IMG/VR virus record: IMGVR_UViG_3300042988_000311
Coordinates: 1-35,765 of that record
Origin: a virus
Direction: 5' to 3' (one strand)
DNA: 35,765 nt
Shown here: positions 27,575 through 35,104 of the stretch, piece by piece
How the letters are laid out: the number at the start of each line of letters is the position of its first letter
How positions within the stretch are numbered: the stretch's first letter is position 1
Notes under the pieces: model-generated
The model's input: only the letters and a program-made list of their open reading frames with translations
The model's database searches: none
Told to the model about the DNA's origin: nothing
Position numbers and translations under genes: made by a program

Positions 27575-28489
27575 TCAGTTGACTTTGTCCAAATAGGTAC
27601 GTACCCAAGCGAGTCGAGCTTGCTCGTCCATAGCGGTATACTCTAGGATATTCTCACGGATAGCGTCCACTAATCCGTAATATTCTTCGTCGAGATTTTG
27701 CTTGATATCACGCTTCAAGTCTACTAACTTGTCGGTTCTGGGATTACGGGCAACCCACTTAGATGTCAAGTAGTATGGTGACTTGATTTTAGTTGAGCGA
27801 CCATCTGCTGTATACACAACGAATCCTTCGTGCTTGACCTGCCTTGATTCTTCTATCAATTCGCCCATAGTAACTTTCATTACTTCTGGTACGTGACAGT
27901 TGAACAACTTACCTAGTGTTGCCAGGGTATCAGGGTTGTGACCCACCACGGAGTCCCATTGATTTTCACGATAGCCCAAGATGTACATACCTTCCACTTC
28001 TGGTACGATATGTGGGTCATTTGGGTGAACACATTCAAACATAAAAGTCATACCACGACAGTCATCGGAGCCAATTGCCATTTGCCAGTCGGCCCATGGC
28101 ATATGCTTCAACATCATTTCCTTAGCATAACCTACAAAGTCGGAGTCAGTAGTACCAGTAGTACTTACCAGTACATCGTTATTCCACCAAGTCACTGCTA
28201 CCATAAACCCGTTTACCTTACGATAGGCAGTTACTGGAGTATCATCAGATATTTGTGGTGCCTTTGATTCAACAGCAAAATTGTAAATTTTACGGAACGG
28301 CATTGTCACTACGTTGAAGGAGTCATCAACGATAGTACCACGGCAATACTCAAGATAATCATCCCAAAGATCGTCGTAAAATACCGAACGCTTATATTTC
28401 AGAATATATAAACCGTCACCAGCTGACTTCATAGATACCAGCTTTGGATTCTCAGTAACATATTTCTTCATTGATTCCGCGGTAATCAT
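27575..28489 (-). CDS. T4 Rnl1-like RNA ligase (304 aa)
   Basis: Nucleotidyltransferase-fold ligase. Motif I is YRKVNGFMVAV near residue 86-96, where Lys88 of KVNG would carry AMP. Upstream RGTIVDD matches the conserved arginine region; FMFECV near 151 is motif IIIa; EGFVVYT near 222 is motif IV and TKIKSPYYL near 232 motif V. Rnl1-type ligases seal tRNA anticodon-loop breaks, as T4 Rnl1 does after PrrC attack. The end-healing partner may be the kinase at 34323-34799. Coupled to a small gene upstream. Confidence 0.88.
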   Translation of the reverse strand: MITAESMKKYVTENPKLVSMKSAGDGLYILKYKRSVFYDDLWDDYLEYCRGTIVDDSFNVVTMPFRKIYNFAVESKAPQISDDTPVTAYRKVNGFMVAVTWWNNDVLVSTTGTTDSDFVGYAKEMMLKHMPWADWQMAIGSDDCRGMTFMFECVHPNDPHIVPEVEGMYILGYRENQWDSVVGHNPDTLATLGKLFNCHVPEVMKVTMGELIEESRQVKHEGFVVYTADGRSTKIKSPYYLTSKWVARNPRTDKLVDLKRDIKQNLDEEYYGLVDAIRENILEYTAMDEQARLAWVRTYLDKVN

Positions 28490-28659
28490 TTGTATCGCTC
28501 CAATAATTCAGCGTGATTTTTGTCCAATTGTTTCATATGATCGTCCAACTTCTTTTGATGTTGATTACGATCCGCTTTTGCTTTCTGCCAGTTCTGCCAC
28601 AGTTCTAGTGCAGTTGAACCTGACGCTAGGATTGAATCCCGGTATACTACCTGTTTCAT
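28486..28659 (-). CDS. Small coiled-coil protein (57 aa)
   Basis: Runs from ATG 28659 to TGA 28486, with ATGA overlaps to both neighbours. Residues 20-57 are a Lys/Gln/His-rich coiled coil (QNWQKAKADRNQHQKKLDDH). Role unknown. Confidence 0.75.
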   Translation of the reverse strand: MKQVVYRDSILASGSTALELWQNWQKAKADRNQHQKKLDDHMKQLDKNHAELLERYK

Positions 28660-29009
28660 TGGAACCCACTCTTTCCTTGGAACTTCTTTTGAAGTCGTTG
28701 ATATTCAGCAAACTCTTTTTCAAGATTAGTCTTTTTACGAGCCTTCTCTTTCTCTCGGAACTTAGCCTCTAGCTGTCTACGAGCGGCAAATTCTTTGTCG
28801 TTCTCTAAGCGAGTTTCCAATAAGTGGAGTTCGAGACCACCATCGTATCCGTATGGAACAATATCAAATTTGATATTGCGATTGCCGTAGGCTACTAACA
28901 TGTTCTGCATTTCTGCGATTACTTCTTGTGGCGTTTTACTATCAAGGATATCGTAAAACGATTCTGTGCCCAAACTAACAGTAACTTCTAATCGCTTTGC
29001 TTTAGTCAT
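28656..29009 (-). CDS. Hypothetical protein with charged C-terminal helix (117 aa)
   Basis: N-terminal alpha/beta half (RLEVTVSLGTESFYDIL, YGYDGGLELHLLETR) then a long Lys/Glu/Arg helix from about 70 to the end. Coupled by ATGA to the gene after it. Unrecognised. Confidence 0.76.
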   Translation of the reverse strand: MTKAKRLEVTVSLGTESFYDILDSKTPQEVIAEMQNMLVAYGNRNIKFDIVPYGYDGGLELHLLETRLENDKEFAARRQLEAKFREKEKARKKTNLEKEFAEYQRLQKKFQGKSGFQ

Positions 29010-29010
29010 A

Positions 29011-29292
29011 TCAAACCTTTACTGGCTTTACGCCATCAAAACCCCATTCATCAAGTGCTCGGTTGTAGGCCCAGTTCTCACCGTCCCATATACCTTCACC
29101 CTCATCGTTAGCGTAATACTCATGCTCATAGTTACCGGCACGGTCACGATCATCTTTGTCGTAACCGTAACTGTCGTAGCCTTCTGGATCGTACTGGTTG
29201 TAAGTGTACTCGTTTTCACCAGCGAACTTATGCCACCAGCTTTGATCCTTCATGTACGCCGCAGTTACGGTAGGTGAATATTTGCCTCGCAT
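29011..29292 (-). CDS. Tyr/Asp-rich hypothetical protein (93 aa)
   Basis: Acidic and Tyr-rich in the middle (YNQYDPEGYDSYGYDKDDRDR), probably disordered. First gene of the Rnl1-like ligase operon, with CAGGAA before the ATG and promoter 29323-29351. Unrecognised. Confidence 0.75.
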   Translation of the reverse strand: MRGKYSPTVTAAYMKDQSWWHKFAGENEYTYNQYDPEGYDSYGYDKDDRDRAGNYEHEYYANDEGEGIWDGENWAYNRALDEWGFDGVKPVKV

Positions 29293-29322
29293 ATCGGTTC
29301 CTGTTAATCATTCAATACAAGT

Positions 29323-29351
29323 ATTGTAACAGGATTCCGATTTATTGTCAA
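29323..29351 (-). promoter_or_regulatory. Early promoter with perfect palindrome
   Basis: TTGACA, 17 bp, TACAAT, overlapping CAATACTTGTATTG, the same dyad as at 11380. Confidence 0.87.
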
Positions 29352-29352
29352 A

Positions 29353-30381
29353 TTAGCCGCCTGATTTGAGCAAATATTCGTTTGATACAACTTTGAACGT
29401 CATACCGCCGTCTACTTGCTTGAATACAAGACCCTCACGAAGAGGACCAGTGACATCACCCATGACTGATTTACCATCAGCCATTGTTAATAGTTCATCT
29501 ACAGTATGCTTTAACTCAAGACTAGCGTGAATTACTGGAACATGCTTCAATCCCATGTCTTCGATTAATTTTCTACGAGCTTGAGGTTTAAGGTACTCGC
29601 CTGCCTGAATGTTGTACACATCAAACACACGGAACTCCAGCTTTGACAGGTTGTAAATGTTACCCTGTACTCCCGGGCCCACCAATTCACCTTGGATAGC
29701 AAAGTCCCAGAATTCATCAACTGTCTTCATCTTAGCTTCGATATCTTCTTTAATAGCAGTGCCCCAGAATGAATTGTTTTCATCGCGCTTTAAGTCGATG
29801 TTGCGGGAACATACACCGAACTCACCCTTGAGTTGATACACAGTCATTGAGGAACCCTCTAGCTTCTCCGTTACTTCTACCGACATGCCATTAGCAGCAG
29901 CAATCTCTCGCTTCAAGTTTTGCGCACGTTCGGCATCAGTCTTGGGAATAAGAGTAGGGAAGTTACCGCGTACTAGACCAGCAAGTTGTGCCGGTACAGC
30001 TTTTTCCCACTTCTTGATACCAAGATACTCGGTGACATTGTCACCTTCGCTCCAATTAATCTGATCTTCACCAAGAGGAACAGCTTCATCAAGTGGCATT
30101 AGCAAACCCTGTGACAAGGTTCCACGAAGACGGATTGTTTTTAGTCGTTCGCCTTCTACACCTTCAAATACTTTAGGGTATTGACCTGGTTTAGTAAGGA
30201 ACGGTGCTAGTGTGTTGGGCATCCATGAATCAACTTCAAAGTACACAGCGAGGTCTCCAACTTTGTACAGACCTTTCTGTGCTACTACTCGCCAACCACC
30301 AACGGTAGCAAGTTCAATCTTATCTGCGCCCTCAATAGGATCAAGGGCATCAATAGTACGAATAGTTGCGAGTTTACGCAT
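29353..30381 (-). CDS. DraRnl-type (Rnl5, DRB0094 family) RNA ligase (342 aa)
   Basis: The start at 30381 follows AAGGAAAC. The N-terminal domain (MRKLATIRTIDALDPIEGAD..., to about 110) is the OB-like module typical of the Deinococcus DRB0094 family. The ligase domain follows, with motif I TEKLEGSSM near 170, where Lys is the AMP site. Then CSRNID near 192, IQGELVGPGVQGNIY near 225 and EGLVFK near 317 (motif IV). DraRnl seals nicks with a 3'-OH RNA end. Having this besides an Rnl1-like enzyme suggests repair of more than one kind of RNA break. Confidence 0.9.
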   Translation of the reverse strand: MRKLATIRTIDALDPIEGADKIELATVGGWRVVAQKGLYKVGDLAVYFEVDSWMPNTLAPFLTKPGQYPKVFEGVEGERLKTIRLRGTLSQGLLMPLDEAVPLGEDQINWSEGDNVTEYLGIKKWEKAVPAQLAGLVRGNFPTLIPKTDAERAQNLKREIAAANGMSVEVTEKLEGSSMTVYQLKGEFGVCSRNIDLKRDENNSFWGTAIKEDIEAKMKTVDEFWDFAIQGELVGPGVQGNIYNLSKLEFRVFDVYNIQAGEYLKPQARRKLIEDMGLKHVPVIHASLELKHTVDELLTMADGKSVMGDVTGPLREGLVFKQVDGGMTFKVVSNEYLLKSGG

Positions 30382-30391
30382 TTTAGTTTCC

Positions 30392-30625
30392 TTAATAAGC
30401 CACGCCGTAAGCGTAGAATTTACCATTTGAGTATTGACCAGTTTCCCAGCTAACCCGACGATTACCACAATAGCAACGACGGCTCACTCCATCCCAACCA
30501 AGACATTCCATCCGGTCGTCATCGAGATAGTCATTGCAGTTCATTCCTTCAAACTCATCCACATCATCAGCGTCGATTCTGGCTTGGATTGCTTCTTCAG
30601 CAGTATTATAACCTTCATGATTCAT
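30392..30625 (-). CDS. Small acidic protein with Cys pairs (77 aa)
   Basis: The start at 30625 has AGGAG. An acidic helical N-terminus precedes a Cys-containing part (MECLGWDGVSRRCYCGNRRVSW) that may bind zinc. Sits upstream of the DraRnl-like ligase, 10 nt apart. Unrecognised. Confidence 0.73.
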   Translation of the reverse strand: MNHEGYNTAEEAIQARIDADDVDEFEGMNCNDYLDDDRMECLGWDGVSRRCYCGNRRVSWETGQYSNGKFYAYGVAY

Positions 30626-30635
30626 GATAAGACTC

Positions 30636-30971
30636 CTATGCAAAAAGTTGTTGTGGCACTGGGCCGAACATTTTGTAAAGATTTCTACTTGATGTGGACG
30701 CTACTGCTAGTTTCATACCGCGCTCTGTTGCGCGGCGTTTGTAATAGTCACGGGCAATTCTGTTTCGAATGGCGCCACGACTGTTGTTACACTTATAACA
30801 AGCGGCAACTAGATTTGAAGATTCTTCAATCTTGTTGTGTCCAGGACTTGACCACTTGTCAATTAGATGCTCGACTGTTGCTTGTTGTGGTGAGTGATTG
30901 ACCTTGTTCATTTCACAACTACAGTAATAACATCTGTTATTCTGTTGTGCTATTAAGTTGAACAACGTCAT
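30636..30971 (-). CDS. HNH endonuclease (111 aa)
   Basis: The start at 30971 overlaps the HD gene end region and has GGTGA. The HNH core is compact: NRCYYCSCEMN near 11-21, TVEHLIDKWSSPGHNKIEESSNLVAACYKCNNSRG near 32-66. It lacks the extra N-terminal finger of the two tRNA-cluster HNH genes, so it is a different subfamily and is operon-embedded rather than freestanding. It could be homing-type or a defence/takeover nuclease. Confidence 0.86.
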   Translation of the reverse strand: MTLFNLIAQQNNRCYYCSCEMNKVNHSPQQATVEHLIDKWSSPGHNKIEESSNLVAACYKCNNSRGAIRNRIARDYYKRRATERGMKLAVASTSSRNLYKMFGPVPQQLFA

Positions 30972-30972
30972 G

Positions 30973-31479
30973 TTATTCACCAATGTACTTACGAGCTTCT
31001 GCCATCAACTTGGCATCACCCTTAGTCATTACTTCCAACAACAACCGCTTTTCTTCTAAGTATGTCTTAGCGAACTTTTCATCATACGCCATAATTGAGC
31101 GAGTGTTACTAATCAAATCAGCCAATTTAACCGTTTGGGCTTCTGCAGGAGCCATAGCTGTGTGGGCGCGGTCGATTGCTTTGCGGGTGGCACGATTGCC
31201 TTGTTCGGGACGGGATACGTCGGTAAGCCATCCAACCAATTCCGCGACTTCTGGACCGAACTCTTCCTTGATAACTTCAATGGTAACTCCTGTATCTTCA
31301 ACTACATCATGCAACCAGGCAGCTGCCAACATAGCATCAGTGGCACCCTCGACAGTACTCACGATTGAGAATACTTCTGCTGGGTGAACGATGTAGGGTT
31401 CATTTGTATACTTGCGAAGTTGAGCGACAGCTGCGTGTGCTGCTGTGGCGAATATTCTTGCTTTATCTACAACAGTCAT
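30973..31479 (-). CDS. HD-domain (p)ppGpp hydrolase-like protein (MESH1/SpoT-type, 168 aa)
   Basis: The layout of small alarmone hydrolases is clear: YIVHPAEV near 30 with the first metal His, AAWLHDVVEDTG near 50-61 carrying the HD pair and the ED dyad, and a late VKLADLISNT near 120-129 with the conserved Asp. The length equals that of single-domain MESH1-type enzymes, which remove the 3'-pyrophosphate from ppGpp. This would blunt a stringent response to amino-acid or tRNA depletion during infection. AAAGG precedes the ATG. Confidence 0.85.
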   Translation of the reverse strand: MTVVDKARIFATAAHAAVAQLRKYTNEPYIVHPAEVFSIVSTVEGATDAMLAAAWLHDVVEDTGVTIEVIKEEFGPEVAELVGWLTDVSRPEQGNRATRKAIDRAHTAMAPAEAQTVKLADLISNTRSIMAYDEKFAKTYLEEKRLLLEVMTKGDAKLMAEARKYIGE

Positions 31480-31480
31480 G

Positions 31481-31603
31481 TTAAACCTTTAATTGTGATG
31501 CAATTTTATTTGCAGCCTTTTCGGTGAATGCAAAAGTGTAAATCTTATCATCGACATCAATTGCCCACATATCAAGACGACTATCAAAGTATACAGTAAT
31601 CAT
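31481..31603 (-). CDS. Very small protein (40 aa)
   Basis: The start at 31603 (MITVYFDSRLDMW...) has GGAGAG; longer in-frame starts overlap the promoter. A single beta-hairpin plus helix. First gene behind promoter 31634-31662, followed directly by the HD gene. Unrecognised. Confidence 0.65.
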   Translation of the reverse strand: MITVYFDSRLDMWAIDVDDKIYTFAFTEKAANKIASQLKV

Positions 31604-31633
31604 CACACTCTCCGCGTTTGTTTCAATATAGGT

Positions 31634-31662
31634 ATTGTAACAGATGCTGAATTTATTGTCAA
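31634..31662 (-). promoter_or_regulatory. Early promoter with palindrome
   Basis: TTGACA, 17 bp, TACAAT, overlapping CAATACCTATATTG. Confidence 0.85.
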
Positions 31663-31674
31663 GTCTCAGCGAAT

Positions 31675-31682
31675 GATAAATA
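31675..31682 (+). promoter_or_regulatory. T4-type late promoter box
   Basis: GATAAATA on the plus strand, 60 nt upstream of the GIY-YIG gene. Confidence 0.65.
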
Positions 31683-31742
31683 AAGTTGAGGGTCACGAGA
31701 TTGCAGTCTCTACCCTCTCTAACGCTACAAGGAGCAATCAGC

Positions 31743-32666
31743 ATGGGTATTTATACACCAATCACAATCACGGAAGATTACGAACGCAACTTTAAACCGA
31801 CTAGATTATACGTCAAGGAACTTAATGGATTAAAATATTTTGGTAAAACTATTAAGGAAGACGTAATTAAATACACTGGTAGTGGAGTTCGCTGGGGGAA
31901 CCAGATTAAAAAGTACGGCAAAGAGAATATCAAGACCTTATGGGTGAGTGATTGGTTCTATTGCCCTTATCATCTTCAAGAGTTCGCTCTAATGTTTAGC
32001 GAATACAATCAAATCGTTGAGAGTGCTGAATGGGCGAATCTGATTCCGGAAAATGGCGGCATTTGTACTGGTGGCTCTAAAAAAGGCCACATGGCCGGTG
32101 TTCCCAAACCTAAGAGTGACCGTCATCGCAAAGCGATCAGTGCAACACTAACTGGCATATCACTCGATGATAGACACGGTAAAGACAAAGCGGATGCTAT
32201 AAGAGCATCAATGTCTTCGAGCCACAGTGGTAAACAAAGATCAGCTGAATCAATAGAAAAGAGCGCAGTCGGTAACAGGGGCAAAAAGAGAACTCAATCT
32301 ACTATAGATAATCTCATCGAGAGCCGTAAGCACTACAAAAAATATACATGCGAACACTGCGGTAAAGTTACCATGCCGGCAGGCTATTATCGCTGGCATG
32401 GTAAGTATTGCTTGCAAAATCCAAATAGAGTATCAAGACCGAATAGTAATCATCCTGTAACACATGTAACCCGTAGATCCGTGTCCATAGAGATCAATGG
32501 CGTAATATATCAGACTATGGCAGCTGCGTATACCGAATTAAAACTACCAAGATACCTTATAAAGAAAATGCTAACCGCGGGCATATCGTCGAGTGCGGCT
32601 CACGGTATCATCACATTAAGGAAGATGGATGATGATGCATGTGCGGGATCTTCTCCATCTTCTTAA
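31743..32666 (+). CDS. GIY-YIG homing endonuclease (Seg-like, 307 aa)
   Basis: Residues about 19-90 form the GIY-YIG nuclease: RLYVKELNGLKYFGKTIKED and IKKYGKENIKT, with a Glu in LQEFALMFSEYN as the metal ligand. The middle has two NUMOD3-like repeats (SDRHRKAISATLTG, SAESIEKSAVGNRGKKRT), then a CxxC finger (CEHCG ... YCLQN) and a C-terminal DNA-binding part. GGAG precedes the ATG. Late promoter on the opposite strand to its neighbours is typical of T4 Seg genes. Its 3' end overlaps the phosphoesterase gene by 56 nt, convergently, a sign of insertion. Confidence 0.9.
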   Translation: MGIYTPITITEDYERNFKPTRLYVKELNGLKYFGKTIKEDVIKYTGSGVRWGNQIKKYGKENIKTLWVSDWFYCPYHLQEFALMFSEYNQIVESAEWANLIPENGGICTGGSKKGHMAGVPKPKSDRHRKAISATLTGISLDDRHGKDKADAIRASMSSSHSGKQRSAESIEKSAVGNRGKKRTQSTIDNLIESRKHYKKYTCEHCGKVTMPAGYYRWHGKYCLQNPNRVSRPNSNHPVTHVTRRSVSIEINGVIYQTMAAAYTELKLPRYLIKKMLTAGISSSAAHGIITLRKMDDDACAGSSPSS

Positions 32667-33165
32667 TAATATCATCCATCGGTGTCAAAATTACACCAGT
32701 TGAGTCCATTCCAACATCCATGATTTTACCAGGTATACCATGAGGATTACCATGACGGTGGCCGTGGAGCATGATTGAGCCTCTGCCCGCGCCATTATGG
32801 TCAAATATAGGATAATGACACATGCAAATCTTCACACCATCGTAAATAATTTCTAAATAATCGTGAACTTCTTCAAACGAATCACGGAAGGCCGGAACCT
32901 TTAATGTTTTAACATCATGATTACCAGCAACCAGAATTTTAATTCCATTCAACCTAGATAAAACTCTAGCTGCTTCATATCCAGACATGAACGCGACATC
33001 GCCCAAAAGATAAATGGTATCTTCAGGTTTAACCAATGAATTCCATTCCAGTATCATTGTTTCACTCATATGTTGAACATCCCGATAAGGAGCTCTTGTT
33101 ATTGGGCAGAATGATAAAATATTTTTATGCCCCCAGTGAAAATCTGATCCAATCCACACAGTCAT
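32611..33165 (-). CDS. Calcineurin-like metallophosphoesterase (184 aa)
   Basis: All metal motifs are in order: GSDFHWGHKN (DxH) near 6-15, LLGDVAF (GD) near 56, AGNHD near 84, and MLHGHRHG (GHxH) near 143. Size and form match YfcE/MJ0936-like phosphoesterases found in T4-type phages. Possible roles are removal of 2',3'-cyclic phosphate or RNA-end healing, inferred from the RNA-repair neighbours. Coupled by ATGA to the upstream gene. Confidence 0.9.
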   Translation of the reverse strand: MTVWIGSDFHWGHKNILSFCPITRAPYRDVQHMSETMILEWNSLVKPEDTIYLLGDVAFMSGYEAARVLSRLNGIKILVAGNHDVKTLKVPAFRDSFEEVHDYLEIIYDGVKICMCHYPIFDHNGAGRGSIMLHGHRHGNPHGIPGKIMDVGMDSTGVILTPMDDIIKKMEKIPHMHHHPSSLM

Positions 33166-33392
33166 CTTCGTTTTCTCCAACTGTATTCAACGCCATCTGG
33201 ACATAATCCATCTTCTATTGAATCGACACCCATAGTGCCTATAATTTCCATACCGTTACCACAAATTGTGGTTCCGGGCTTGTTAAGAGTCTTATTGTAC
33301 TCTATAGCAGAGGCTAAGTCAACACAAAGATGAGTTCGTTCAAACCCAAATTTGTCTCGCCATACCACTTTATATGTGTTTTCTTTTTTCAT
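33162..33392 (-). CDS. Small hypothetical protein (76 aa)
   Basis: Start at 33392, 2 nt after the release-factor stop. An alpha/beta protein with ICGNGMEIIG near 45. Between the release factor and the phosphoesterase in a continuous operon. Unrecognised. Confidence 0.72.
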   Translation of the reverse strand: MKKENTYKVVWRDKFGFERTHLCVDLASAIEYNKTLNKPGTTICGNGMEIIGTMGVDSIEDGLCPDGVEYSWRKRR

Positions 33393-33393
33393 T

Positions 33394-34065
33394 TTATTTC
33401 CATAATAGGTCAAAGTTGCCATTCATAATCTTCTTCACTGAGGCTTCGTTCATTGACCGGTGATCTTGAACTCTATCATCTTGGAATCGATAGGTTCTTA
33501 TTTTATCGCCTCTCATACCAGAGCCGACTTGTTGCTTTCTATCTTTACTAATCTCACTATTGTAGCAGTAAGTTAGGATATTGTCAACCTTTTTTGTGAT
33601 ATCTTCCATAGCCAATTTTAGACTATTAGTTCTATCACGAGTTTGTGCTGTTGCTATTGTACCTGTTGGTATGTGGGTTATGCGACAACTGTTCTGGCAT
33701 TTATTTCTTTTCTGGCCGCCAGCACCAGTTCCCGAGTACCATTCAATCTTCAAATCTTCGTTACGAATATTGAACTGTGGTATAGCTGGGTCCACGATTG
33801 CGACAGTGACCGTGCTTGTATGTACACGACCTCTACGCTCAGTGGGAGGGACACGTTGAATTCTGTGTCCGCCGGCTTCTTGTTCTAAGCCGGATAAATC
33901 AGTACCTTGAACTTCTAAGTGAACTTCGCCAAGATACTCATTTATCTGACGAACTGTTCAGCCCTTGCGCTCAGCAAACTTCTTGTATGCTTGTACTAAA
34001 TCTCTTGTAAATAACTTGCTATCTTCACCGCCTTCTGCGGCTCGGACTTCTATGATTCGCTTCAT
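33394..34065 (-). CDS. Class I release factor lacking domain 1, with an in-frame UGA at codon 36
   Basis: The ATG at 34065 has AAAAGG and lies within the preceding gene. Codons 1-35 give RIIEVRAAEGGEDSKLF and KKFAERKG, the start of RF1 domain 2. Codon 36 is TGA (33958-33960). Reading continues in the same frame for 187 codons: GGHRIQRVPPTERRGR, with a PxT codon-recognition motif of RF1 (UAA/UAG) type, then GAGGQKRNK, the peptidyl hydrolysis motif, and a standard C-terminus. The UGA aligns with the Trp of RF1 AEARRWRVE. Without readthrough only 35 residues are made; the +1 frame closes quickly, so this is not an RF2-type frameshift. Suppression, regulated readthrough or a mutation are the options. 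Confidence 0.88.
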
Positions 34066-34333
34066 TTTGTTTCATCCTTTTCATGTTGATGTAGTTCTCG
34101 ACTACATCTTTATTTAGTATTCTAAACTCAGTCTTCAACAAGAATAACAATTCATCATCAGTGCTGTCAAATTCAATACGATGCACGTCACCTTCACTAA
34201 TCTTGGCGGCTCTATTACAAATGAATGTGAAATTTACGCCGAAGTCTCTGGTTAGTACCTGCGGACCAGATTCGTACTTACCGAACTTGTACGGGTAATT
34301 ACTAGGAACATCGACGTAAATTTCACTGGGCAT
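34025..34333 (-). CDS. Hypothetical protein (102 aa)
   Basis: A small alpha/beta protein (IYVDVPSNYPYKFGKY, CNRAAKISEGDVHRIEF) ending in a basic SPSRRRR tail. The last 41 nt overlap the release-factor start in another frame, so translation of the two is likely coupled. Overlaps the kinase stop by 11 nt. Unrecognised. Confidence 0.77.
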   Translation of the reverse strand: MPSEIYVDVPSNYPYKFGKYESGPQVLTRDFGVNFTFICNRAAKISEGDVHRIEFDSTDDELLFLLKTEFRILNKDVVENYINMKRMKQNEANHRSPSRRRR

Positions 34334-34799
34334 ACCAGATTTCCTTGAAGCCTTCTGATTCTTCTACAGGATCAAAATCTTCAATCATACGCTTCATCAC
34401 ACCATTAGGAATGTGTTTGCCTGGACGTGATGCTAAACGCTCCTTCAATACCTCATCAGGTGGTGTCTTGAACACAACGGCAATAAATTCATATTGCTTC
34501 TTAGACAAGGTGTTGAACTTGCGCTTACGACTGCCGATTGTAGTTGAAGTTTGATCCCAGATAATATCCAAACGGTTTGCTTGACATACTAATGCTTGAT
34601 TTGCCATCAACTTTACGGCAATTGGCATATACTCGTCGAATACTTCCGAGTAAGTCTTGCCTACTTCTTTAGCATGTGCTTCTACAAAGTTATCAGTACT
34701 TACTACAGGGATATCTTTAGCCCAGTCTTGATTCTTGATCCAAGTTGACTTGCCACTACCAGGTACGCCTACTAACACATAACAAATATTCTTTTTCAT
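34323..34799 (-). CDS. Polynucleotide 5'-kinase-like P-loop protein (158 aa)
   Basis: The start at 34799 has GAGG at good spacing. P-loop VGVPGSGKST at about 8-17, then VVSTDNF near 32 (the D of the phosphoacceptor site), IIWDQTST near 76, and an R-rich lid (ERLASRPGKHIP) near 122. This is the kinase half of T4 PseT without its phosphatase. With RNA ligases nearby it would heal 5'-OH ends of cut tRNAs. Coupled to both neighbours. Confidence 0.88.
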   Translation of the reverse strand: MKKNICYVLVGVPGSGKSTWIKNQDWAKDIPVVSTDNFVEAHAKEVGKTYSEVFDEYMPIAVKLMANQALVCQANRLDIIWDQTSTTIGSRKRKFNTLSKKQYEFIAVVFKTPPDEVLKERLASRPGKHIPNGVMKRMIEDFDPVEESEGFKEIWYAQ

Positions 34800-35104
34800 C
34801 GCCATAACCTCAATGTTTTCATAATCTCTGGCCAGTCTTCCTTCAATCTTGGTGCAAATACTGCACCAACAACTGCGCCGTCTAATCTACTTTCACGGAG
34901 TATACTACAATTTTTGATGGTTGTCAATTGTTCGAATTCTTCTTCAGATACCACACAGGTTACTTTTTTAAAGCTAGACTCTAGCCATTCCTTAGTCTCT
35001 GGAAGATCCTTGTAATTTAAATATCCAATTAAACCAGCATGTGCCGCAGTATTGAGTGCGTGACCAGTAGGTACCCACTCAAGAATTGTGATATACATCT
35101 TCAT
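34796..35104 (-). CDS. Possible PTH2/PTRHD1-like peptidyl-tRNA hydrolase (102 aa)
   Basis: MYITILEWVPTGHALNTAAHAGLIGYL recalls the first strand, metal-free active loop and helix of PTH2-fold proteins (their ...GKxAAQxxHA...). VVSEEEFEQLTTI is in the place of the second helix. The length fits. The match is by eye and the active-site Lys is absent, so another role is possible. It lies beside a release factor and an RNA kinase, which fits a translation function. Confidence 0.5.
   Translation of the reverse strand: MKMYITILEWVPTGHALNTAAHAGLIGYLNYKDLPETKEWLESSFKKVTCVVSEEEFEQLTTIKNCSILRESRLDGAVVGAVFAPRLKEDWPEIMKTLRLWR

Noticed and set aside
29028-29219. A 63-codon Thr/Val-rich minus-strand frame
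   Set aside because: It is the shifted frame of the Tyr/Asp-rich gene at 29011-29292, which has the promoter and binding site.
33394-34065. RF2-type programmed +1 frameshift at the UGA of the release factor
   Set aside because: The downstream homology continues in the original frame, there is no CTT-TGA slip site, and the +1 frame reaches a stop within a few codons.
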